Source of the DNA: Bifidobacterium breve | GTDB lineage: Bacteria > Actinomycetota > Acidimicrobiia > Acidimicrobiales > Ilumatobacteraceae | Assembly: GCA_943325425.2 (NCBI GenBank) | Contig: CALPPJ020000077.1 | Coordinates: 1 to 6,552, forward strand | Length of the DNA: 6,552 nt | Reading direction: 5' to 3' | Shown here: positions 1 to 5,360 of the stretch, piece by piece | Numbering within the stretch: the first letter of the stretch is position 1 | Layout of the letters: the number at the start of each line of letters is the position of its first letter | The notes under the pieces: model-generated | What the model saw: only the letters and a program-made list of their open reading frames with translations | What the model was told of the DNA's origin: nothing | The model's database searches: none | Program-made: the position numbers and the translations under genes

Positions 1-1
1 A

Positions 2-457
2 CTTGGTCGGCCCCGATGGTTAGCGGCCAAGATCGTCACAGTTCTACTGATGCAGATTGTCCAACTCATCATTCTGATTCCGGTGGCCCTATTACTTGAT
101 TGGCAGTCAGCAGATGCCCAGTGGCTTCTAGCTGTCGCTGCCGTTGCTGTTGGCAGTGTCGCCTTTGCTGGGCTTGGTCTCTTCATCGCTGGACGACTGC
201 GCGCAGAGATCAATCTTGCTGCTCAAAACGGTTTGTACCTGTTGCTTCTTTTACTGGGCGGAATGGTCATTCCATTTGATGAGTTACCAGCCCCAGTTGC
301 TGCTGTTGCGAAATGTCTTCCGTCTGGTGCGCTCGCCGATGTTCTGCGCGATGCGCTGGTTGGGCAAGCCGATCGACCAGGAACATCATGGATAGTTCTG
401 GGTATTTGGGCAGTATTGACCCCAGTGATCGCGGCCGCGACCTTCCGTTGGGAATAA
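2..457 (+). CDS. ABC-2 type transporter permease, C-terminal part (5' end outside window)
   Basis: The frame is open from the left edge, so this is the last 151 residues of a longer protein; the first internal ATG at 50 lies inside a membrane segment and is not the start. The visible part has about four hydrophobic segments (roughly residues 11-33, 40-62, 73-90 and 130-147). The stretch 'AAQNGLYLLLLLLGGMVIPFDELP' style helix followed by 'LPSGALADVLRDAL' is typical of the C-terminal half of ABC-2 family permeases of the drug/lipid exporter (DrrB-like) type. The protein would sit in the cytoplasmic membrane and work with an ATP-binding subunit, probably encoded just upstream. The substrate cannot be told from sequence. 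In several actinobacteria an ABC exporter of this kind lies beside heme A synthesis and cytochrome oxidase genes, which fits the cta block further right, but that link is inference. No terminator hairpin with a T-run is visible after the stop. Confidence 0.85.
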   Translation, partial: LGRPRWLAAKIVTVLLMQIVQLIILIPVALLLDWQSADAQWLLAVAAVAVGSVAFAGLGLFIAGRLRAEINLAAQNGLYLLLLLLGGMVIPFDELPAPVAAVAKCLPSGALADVLRDALVGQADRPGTSWIVLGIWAVLTPVIAAATFRWE

Positions 458-545
458 GCACCACCATTTTCAGCAGGTATTAATTCACCTAAAGTTCAAA
501 AACAGAGACTCACAAAATTCACTCAACCGTGATTGACTAATCTCC
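458..545 (+). promoter_or_regulatory. Probable promoter/operator region of the arsenic operon
   Basis: This 88-bp gap is the only non-coding stretch ahead of the arsenic operon and is AT-richer (about 39% GC by count) than its neighbours. Possible elements are a weak -10-like TATTAAT at 478-484 with no convincing -35, a TTGACT at 533-538, and short symmetric motifs: AGGT-N8-ACCT at 475-490 and GATT-GACT-AATC at 531-542, next to the start codon. The heptamer AATTCAC occurs twice, at 482-488 and 516-522, 34 bp apart. ArsR-family repressors bind imperfect inverted repeats overlapping their own promoter, so one of these is a plausible operator, but all are short enough to occur by chance. No Shine-Dalgarno sequence precedes the GTG at 546. 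Confidence 0.35.
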
Positions 546-1232
546 GTGACCGGATACACCAGTGAACTCTTGCAGCGAGCAGCGATCCACTCAGCCTTAG
601 GAGAACCCGCCCGCCTTGCCATCATTGACGAACTGTCAGTCAGTGATCGCTCACCCCGCGATCTCGGATCGCGTTTACAAATTCAGTCAAACTTACTGGC
701 TCACCACCTGGACACTCTTGAGAACGTTGGATTGATCATTCGCTCTACTTCGTCTGGCGATGCTCGCCGTCGTTACATACGACTGACCCCCACTGGCTTG
801 CACACAAGCACCCCGCGGCGCATTTCTCAGCGGCGACCAATGCTTTTCCTGTGTACGCATAATTCGGCACGCTCTCAATTGGCTGCCGCGATTTGGCAGG
901 CACGAACTGGGCAGCCAGCAAAATCGGCGGGCACTCAACCAGCGTTGCGTATTCATCGACAGACTATTTCTGCCGCCAAGCGAAACAAGATTGAAATTCA
1001 TGACATCGCGCCGACATCCTTGATGAAAATTCCCCGCAATGTGCAAGTCGTCACGGTGTGCGACCTCGTTCATGAAGAACTTCGGGCGCCACTTGATTGG
1101 TGGCACTGGTCGATCCCCGACCCAGTTCCTAGTGGCAATGCCACAGCATTTGATGCAGTGGTCGCCGAACTTGAAGCTCGAGTTAATCAAGTCGTCAACT
1201 CAACGGTGACAGAAAATGGAGTCAAGTCATGA
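546..1232 (+). CDS. arsRC: ArsR-family repressor fused to arsenate reductase/LMW-phosphatase domain
   Basis: The 228-residue protein has two domains. Residues about 8-85 form an ArsR-type winged helix, with a recognition helix around 'SNLLAHHLDTLENVGLI' and a basic wing 'GDARRRYIRL'. Residues about 97-220 form a low-molecular-weight phosphatase/ArsC domain with the anion-binding loop C103-T-H-N-S-A-R109 (CX5R), a second cysteine C172 in 'VTVCD', and the general-acid motif D192-P193. The family either reduces arsenate or binds it; the fusion probably controls this operon. C103 and C172 are the only cysteines, so the ArsR domain has no As(III)-binding thiols. The staphylococcal-type third cysteine is also missing, so any reduction would need an outside thiol such as mycothiol/mycoredoxin (inference). 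GTG at 546 is chosen because an in-frame stop lies at 534 and the domain begins close behind it; it has no clear Shine-Dalgarno site. The stop overlaps the next start (ATGA). Confidence 0.88.
   Translation: MTGYTSELLQRAAIHSALGEPARLAIIDELSVSDRSPRDLGSRLQIQSNLLAHHLDTLENVGLIIRSTSSGDARRRYIRLTPTGLHTSTPRRISQRRPMLFLCTHNSARSQLAAAIWQARTGQPAKSAGTQPALRIHRQTISAAKRNKIEIHDIAPTSLMKIPRNVQVVTVCDLVHEELRAPLDWWHWSIPDPVPSGNATAFDAVVAELEARVNQVVNSTVTENGVKS
1218..1221 (+). promoter_or_regulatory. Ribosome binding site for the GAPDH gene
   Basis: GGAG lies 7 nt before the ATG at 1229, inside the last codons of the arsRC gene. Together with the ATGA overlap it supports independent as well as coupled initiation of the GAPDH. 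Confidence 0.6.
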
Positions 1233-2251
1233 CAACTCGTGTTGGAATCAATGGCTTTGGGCGTATTGGACGTCTTGTTGTTCGCGCTCTACGCGACCAG
1301 CCTTCACTACAACTTGTGCACATTAACGAAGCCAAAGGCGGGTCAATAACTGCGGCGCACCTACTCGAATTTGACAGCGTTCACGGGCGCTATCCCGGCT
1401 CAGTACTTCTCGACGGTGACACGCTAGTTATTGATGATCAGCGGGTCTCATTCAGTGAACATGATCAGCCGGAGGCAATTGATTGGAACATGTACGGGGT
1501 AGATGTCGTCCTTGAATGCTCAGGAAAATTCAAGACAACAGAAACTATTCAGCCTCACTTTGATCGTGGTGCACAGAAAGTTGTTGTTGCCTGTCCGGTC
1601 AAGAGTCCTGGAGTTCTCAACATCGTGATGGGTTGCAATGATCATCTCTACGATCCCGCCATTCATCACCTCATTACCGCAGCTTCGTGCACGACGAATT
1701 CCCTAGCACCAGTCGTAAAGGTTTTACATGAGTCAGTTGGTATTGAGCGAGGGTCGATCACGACTATCCATGATGTCACCAACACTCAAGTCTTAGTCGA
1801 TGCACCGCATAACGACTTGCGTCGCGCCCGATCGGCGCTCCAATCACTCATTCCTACCTCAACTGGATCAGCAACAGCAATCACTTTGATCTATCCCGAG
1901 TTATCTGGCAAGTTGAATGGTCTTGCAGTTCGAGTTCCACTTTTGAATGCATCGCTCACCGATGCTGTTTTTACAGTCAAAGAAGACGTAACTGTTGAGC
2001 ACATCAACGGGCTCTTTCAAACCGCAGCAAAAGGGCCTTTGCAAGGAATTCTTGGCTATGAAACTAGACCTCTTGTTTCAGCGGACTTTGTCAATGATCC
2101 GCGTTCTGGAATCGTTGATGCGCTCTCAACCATGGTCATTGATTCACGAATGGTCAAAGTATTGATTTGGTACGACAATGAATACGGATACGCATTTCGA
2201 ATGGGCGAATTAGCCGCCAAGGTTGCGCGGTCAATCGGATCACACACATGA
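1229..2251 (+). CDS. gap: ArsJ-associated glyceraldehyde-3-phosphate dehydrogenase
   Basis: A full-length, 340-residue GAPDH. Visible motifs are the NAD-binding GINGFGRIGR (6-15), the adenosine-ribose acidic position in 'HINE' (E34), the catalytic loop ASCTTN with C154, the base H181, the phosphate-site STGSATA (211-217), R235 in 'LNGLAVRVP', and the C-terminal WYDNEYGYA. The segment 'HDVTNTQVLVDAPHNDLRRARS' resembles the GAPDHs encoded next to arsJ more than glycolytic ones. The known reaction in this setting is oxidation of glyceraldehyde-3-phosphate with arsenate in place of phosphate, giving 1-arseno-3-phosphoglycerate for export by ArsJ; the enzyme is cytoplasmic. The gene overlaps both neighbours by 4 bp (ATGA at 1229-1232 and 2248-2251). 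Oddity: the residue four after the catalytic cysteine is Ser158, where most GAPDHs have Cys. A housekeeping glycolytic role cannot be excluded from sequence alone, but the operon argues for arsenate resistance. Confidence 0.93.
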   Translation: MTTRVGINGFGRIGRLVVRALRDQPSLQLVHINEAKGGSITAAHLLEFDSVHGRYPGSVLLDGDTLVIDDQRVSFSEHDQPEAIDWNMYGVDVVLECSGKFKTTETIQPHFDRGAQKVVVACPVKSPGVLNIVMGCNDHLYDPAIHHLITAASCTTNSLAPVVKVLHESVGIERGSITTIHDVTNTQVLVDAPHNDLRRARSALQSLIPTSTGSATAITLIYPELSGKLNGLAVRVPLLNASLTDAVFTVKEDVTVEHINGLFQTAAKGPLQGILGYETRPLVSADFVNDPRSGIVDALSTMVIDSRMVKVLIWYDNEYGYAFRMGELAAKVARSIGSHT

Positions 2252-3480
2252 ATCTCCGAAACTACATTTTGGTGACTGCTGGATATTGGGTATTCACCAT
2301 CACTGATGGTGCACTTCGAATGCTCGTTCTTTTGCATTTCAACGAGCTGGGCTACTCCCCCGTCTCAATCGCCTTTCTCTTTCTCGCCTATGAATTCATG
2401 GGAATTCTGACCAACTTGCTGGGTGGTTGGGTCGGATCTCGTCGGGGGTTGAATCGCACTCTCGTTGCTGGGCTAGGACTGCAAATCATCGCGCTCATTG
2501 CGCTTTCGTTTGAATCACCAACCTGGCAAAAATGGTTATCCGTCAGTTTTGTCATGGCCATGCAAGCTCTTTCTGGTATCGCCAAAGATCTCACCAAAAT
2601 GAGTTCAAAGAGTGCAGTGAAAACAGTTGCTGGCGATGGCTCACTTTTCCGGATGGTCGCAATCTTGACTGGTTCAAAGAATGCCCTGAAGGGCGTTGGA
2701 TTCTTTGTCGGAGCCGCTCTTCTCTCGGGAATCGGTTACGACGGAGCTTTATGGTCTATGGCAGGAGCGCTCGCTGTCACCGTTATTTCCCTCCTCATTT
2801 TTCTTAATGAAGACATTGGTAAGTCAAAGAAGAAGGCCCCACTACGTTCAGTTCTGTCAAAGTCTTCGGCTATCAATCGGCTGTCGATTGCCAGGTTCTT
2901 TCTGTTTGGCTCACGAGACATTTGGTTTGTCGTGGCTCTGCCGGTTTTTCTCTCTGATGAACTCGGTTGGTCCGAACGTGGAGTTGGCGGCTTTCTTGCT
3001 CTATGGGTTATCGGGTACGGAATTGTTCAATCAACGGCGCCAAAAATGCTTGCCCGCGGCGGTCGACATGTTGATGAAGTGAGTGCCACTCGCCAATGGG
3101 CTCTCATACTCGGTCTCGTCTCAGGAACCATCGCGACTTTGGTCGCTTTTGATATTGCTATCGAATGGGCGATTGTCGGCGGTCTCGTGGTATTCGGAAT
3201 TGCGTTTGCGATGAACTCATCGTTGCACTCCTATCTCGTGCTGGCCTTCTCTGATGATGACTCAGTCGCCCTAGACGTTGGCTTCTACTATTCAGCGAAC
3301 GCAGCAGGGCGATTTGTAGGCACCTTGCTTTCCGGTCTGTTGTATCTTTGGGGCGATCTCGCCGCGGCCCTATGGGGCTCCACTATTTTTGTGTTCATCA
3401 CCTGGATCTGTGCACGAAGATTACCTTCCGTGCCAGATACGGTTTCGATTTCACTCGCTGATGTTGAAGGTAGTGACTAA
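2248..3480 (+). CDS. arsJ: ArsJ organoarsenical efflux permease (MFS)
   Basis: A 410-residue major-facilitator protein with about 12 hydrophobic segments, a normal length for the family. Recognised ArsJ-like stretches are 'DGALRMLVLLHF' (20-31), the loop 2-3 motif 'GGWVGSRRGLNRTL' (59-72), 'SGIAKDLTKMSSKSAVK' (109-125), 'LTGSKNALKGVGFF' (140-153) and 'GSRDIWFVVALPVFL' (221-235). A lysine-rich cytoplasmic loop near 190-200 divides the two halves. The known role is export of 1-arseno-3-phosphoglycerate made by the partner GAPDH; the ester hydrolyses outside, releasing arsenate. The start ATG at 2248 overlaps the GAPDH stop. Its own Shine-Dalgarno is weak (GGAT at 2237-2240), so translational coupling is likely. 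The gene ends 17 bp from the convergent ctaG stop. Identity as ArsJ rests on motif memory plus the GAPDH neighbour, which is the diagnostic pairing. Confidence 0.93.
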   Translation: MNLRNYILVTAGYWVFTITDGALRMLVLLHFNELGYSPVSIAFLFLAYEFMGILTNLLGGWVGSRRGLNRTLVAGLGLQIIALIALSFESPTWQKWLSVSFVMAMQALSGIAKDLTKMSSKSAVKTVAGDGSLFRMVAILTGSKNALKGVGFFVGAALLSGIGYDGALWSMAGALAVTVISLLIFLNEDIGKSKKKAPLRSVLSKSSAINRLSIARFFLFGSRDIWFVVALPVFLSDELGWSERGVGGFLALWVIGYGIVQSTAPKMLARGGRHVDEVSATRQWALILGLVSGTIATLVAFDIAIEWAIVGGLVVFGIAFAMNSSLHSYLVLAFSDDDSVALDVGFYYSANAAGRFVGTLLSGLLYLWGDLAAALWGSTIFVFITWICARRLPSVPDTVSISLADVEGSD

Positions 3481-3487
3481 GAAGTCA
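3474..3487. terminator. Weak hairpin at the arsJ/ctaG convergence
   Basis: TGACT-AAGA-AGTCA forms a perfect 5-bp stem with a 4-nt loop spanning the arsJ stop codon. An outer GTAGT (3470-3474) could alternatively pair with ACTAC (3497-3501). There is no T-run on either strand, so this is not a classical intrinsic terminator. It is the only structure near the 17-bp gap between the two convergent operons. Confidence 0.2.
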
Positions 3488-3497
3488 TCAAACGAAA

Positions 3498-4400
3498 CTA
3501 CTGACGCTGGCGAGGCTCTTCTGCTGGTGGCGTTGCCCCAAAGGCTCGCTCAACATCGGCTGTGGTCAGAACTGACTCTTTGCGAACGTAGTCATCTGTG
3601 TTTTCATCTCTGAAGGTTTTGACAAAATGCTTGAAGAACATGGCAACAATGATTGTCCACAAGAATATTGATCCACCTAACTTCATGATGGCTCCCGCAA
3701 TCTGTTGATCGTTACTCACCGACACTCCCCATACGCGCTCGGGAATGTTGTAATGCTTATAGACAACGCCTTCAGCAAAGGTGAGCCAACCAGCTGGAAT
3801 TGTTGCGACAACACTGTTCAAAAAGAGATAGATCATTTTCGCCATCGGCTTCATTTGGAATTCTTTAAAAGGTCCAACGACAGGTAGCCACATCAAGATC
3901 GATGTAGTCACCAAAAGCACATGCACGAAATAGTGCAATGGACCATTTGAAACCGACGCATTAACGACGCCCGGAATGTGACTGACCATCACTCCAATAT
4001 TGAATAGAAGTCCGGCCCGTACGGGAAAGGCCATGAAACGCAAAGCTCGATAGGCCCGACCTTCACCAACCAGAATTCTCACAAACCATTCAGGGGTAGC
4101 AAGAACGACCAGTGGCGGCATGAAGTATGTGAGAGCCATGTGCTGAAACATGTGCACCGAATACAAATACTCTTCGGCGATGTCATGCATCGGCCAGTCG
4201 GTTGCTAACCACAACATCAGAATGCCGGCGACGAAACACGTCAATTGACGCCGAGTTACTACTGGTTCACCAGTCGGGACAGCCTTCGGTCCAAGAACAC
4301 GAACCACGTACACATAGGAGGCGACCAAGAAAACTACGAGCAGCCACACCTCGATGTGCAGTTGATATCGCCAGGGATCAATGACAATTTCCCCGACCAT
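3498..4400 (-). CDS. ctaG: Cytochrome c oxidase assembly factor CtaG (caa3 type)
   Basis: A 300-residue polytopic membrane protein of the Caa3_CtaG family (the Bacillus-type CtaG, not Cox11). It has about seven hydrophobic segments. Family-like histidine-containing stretches are 'TDWPMHDIAEEYLYSVHMFQHM' in part (H72, H83, H87), 'MPPLVVLATPEW' (95-105), 'LHYFVHVLLV' (H156, H160) and 'DQQIAGAIMKLGG' (231-243). The C-terminal 40 residues are charged and probably cytoplasmic. In Bacillus this factor is needed for active caa3 oxidase, probably in copper-centre assembly; the histidines are candidate metal ligands by inference. The longest frame starts at a TTG (4409) that overlaps the ctaF stop, but AGAAGGG at 4410-4416 directly abuts that TTG. 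The same site lies a good 9 nt before the ATG at 4400, so that start is used here. It is the last gene of the cta operon, 5 bp after ctaF. Confidence 0.9.
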   Translation of the reverse strand: MVGEIVIDPWRYQLHIEVWLLVVFLVASYVYVVRVLGPKAVPTGEPVVTRRQLTCFVAGILMLWLATDWPMHDIAEEYLYSVHMFQHMALTYFMPPLVVLATPEWFVRILVGEGRAYRALRFMAFPVRAGLLFNIGVMVSHIPGVVNASVSNGPLHYFVHVLLVTTSILMWLPVVGPFKEFQMKPMAKMIYLFLNSVVATIPAGWLTFAEGVVYKHYNIPERVWGVSVSNDQQIAGAIMKLGGSIFLWTIIVAMFFKHFVKTFRDENTDDYVRKESVLTTADVERAFGATPPAEEPRQRQ

Positions 4401-4405
4401 GGGAA

Positions 4406-4738
4406 TCAACCCTTCTGAATGAAGAATTTAAATGTCGCGAGGAATCCACAATAAACAGCGATGGCCAACAACAAGCCCGAATAGAACAAGTAAGTAAACA
4501 ACTTGTTATCAAACTTGAGGTGCATGAAGTACGACACCACGGTCACGAACTTAACCACCATCAAAATGAACAGTGTCGGCATGAAGAATGGACCGAAGTC
4601 AATGTAATACGTTGACACTTCGATCGCAGTTAAGACCGCCAAAATCAAGGCGACATAGATGTATTGCTTGTCGGACAAACCGTGATGTTCGGCTTCGTGG
4701 CCTTCGGCGTGTGCAACTTGGTCGGTAGCGGTACTCAT
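4406..4738 (-). CDS. ctaF: Cytochrome c oxidase subunit IV, COX4_pro type
   Basis: A 110-residue protein with three predicted membrane helices (about residues 25-46, 52-72 and 80-104) and the family signature 'YFMHLKFD' (70-77) between helices 2 and 3. This is the prokaryotic subunit IV of heme-copper oxidases (CtaF/CyoD/QoxD-like superfamily), a small non-catalytic subunit thought to help assembly and stability of the subunit I/III core. The N-terminal 20 residues are soluble and histidine-rich (five His between residues 10 and 19). The ATG at 4738 has a strong GAGGAG Shine-Dalgarno 6 nt upstream. The gene lies 10 bp after ctaE and 5 bp before ctaG, so co-transcription is near certain. Confidence 0.9.
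   Translation of the reverse strand: MSTATDQVAHAEGHEAEHHGLSDKQYIYVALILAVLTAIEVSTYYIDFGPFFMPTLFILMVVKFVTVVSYFMHLKFDNKLFTYLFYSGLLLAIAVYCGFLATFKFFIQKG
4410..4416 (-). promoter_or_regulatory. Ribosome binding site deciding the ctaG start
   Basis: AGAAGGG on the minus strand lies in the last codons of ctaF. It is 9 nt before the ATG at 4400 but has no spacer to the TTG at 4409, so it favours the shorter, 300-residue CtaG. Confidence 0.6.
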
Positions 4739-4744
4739 GGGTCG

Positions 4745-4750
4745 CTCCTC
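4745..4750 (-). promoter_or_regulatory. Ribosome binding site for ctaF
   Basis: GAGGAG on the minus strand, 6 nt before the ctaF ATG, partly overlaps the ctaE stop codon (TGA at 4751-4749). This is a strong site in a tight junction. Confidence 0.7.
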
Positions 4751-5360
4751 AGGACGGAATCAGGTAGACGAGGGTGAAGATGACAATCCAAATAATGTCA
4801 ACGAAGTGCCAATAGAGGCCAATCATTTCAACTACTTCAGCGCGGTCTCCAGGAATTCGCTTGTTGCGATTCATACCAACAAGCGCCATCAACATGATGA
4901 TTCCGACAGATACGTGCACTCCGTGGAATCCGGTCAAGGTATAGAAGCTTGACCCGAACAAGCTGGTCGTGAAGCCCAGGCCCTCTCGGTAAAACGCTGT
5001 GAACTCATACACCTGACCACCAACGAAAGTGGCTCCGAGCAACGCTGTAATCACGAGCCACAAATTCATGTTGCGCTCGTCTTTACGCTGTGCTGCCGAA
5101 ACAGCCAACACCATCGTGAGTGAACTCATCAACAAAATGAACGAGCTCACCGAGGTGAACGGAATGTCGAAAATTTGATCAGGTTGCGGGCCAGCATTAA
5201 CGCGACCTTTGTACAACATGTACGTCGAGATCAATCCACCAAAGAGCAGACATTCTGAACCGAGGAACATCCACATTCCGAGCTTGTTATTCGACAAGCC
5301 CGTTGAGGTATGCATGCCATGACCTGCGTCATGACCGTGGGAGATTGCTGTTTCAGCCAA
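4749..5360 (-). CDS. ctaE: Cytochrome c oxidase subunit III
   Basis: A 203-residue protein with five predicted membrane helices, the length usual for actinobacterial CtaE. Family motifs are 'KLGMWMFLGSEC' with E36, 'GQVYEF' with E119, 'GFHGVHV' (H146, H149) and the C-terminal 'WHFVDIIWIVIF' with W184, H185 and D188. Subunit III binds lipid beside subunit I and stabilises oxygen and proton delivery; it carries no redox centre. The open frame reaches back to 5456, deep inside ctaD, but AAGGAG at 5371-5376 lies 10 nt before a TTG at 5360, which overlaps the ctaD stop by 8 bp (TTGGCTGA). That start gives the normal length and is preferred. The ATG at 5315 would remove 15 His-rich residues (SHGHDAGHG) and has only a weak upstream site. 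Subunit identity is very sure; the exact start is moderately sure. Confidence 0.93.
   Translation of the reverse strand: MAETAISHGHDAGHGMHTSTGLSNNKLGMWMFLGSECLLFGGLISTYMLYKGRVNAGPQPDQIFDIPFTSVSSFILLMSSLTMVLAVSAAQRKDERNMNLWLVITALLGATFVGGQVYEFTAFYREGLGFTTSLFGSSFYTLTGFHGVHVSVGIIMLMALVGMNRNKRIPGDRAEVVEMIGLYWHFVDIIWIVIFTLVYLIPS

Noticed and set aside
50..52. ATG at 50 as the start of the ABC permease
   Set aside because: The same frame is open to position 2 with permease-like residues before it, so the gene begins outside the window.
693..1190. 165-codon open frame on the minus strand
   Set aside because: It lies wholly antisense to the arsRC fusion, whose domains and motifs are clear; the antisense product shows no recognisable motif and no ribosome binding site was evident.
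1229..2251. GAPDH as the ordinary glycolytic enzyme
   Set aside because: It overlaps both an ArsR-ArsC fusion and arsJ by 4 bp, and its mid-region motif fits the ArsJ-linked group better. A dual role is not excluded.
4401..4409. TTG start for ctaG at 4409
   Set aside because: The only ribosome binding site abuts the TTG with no spacer, while it is well placed for the ATG at 4400.
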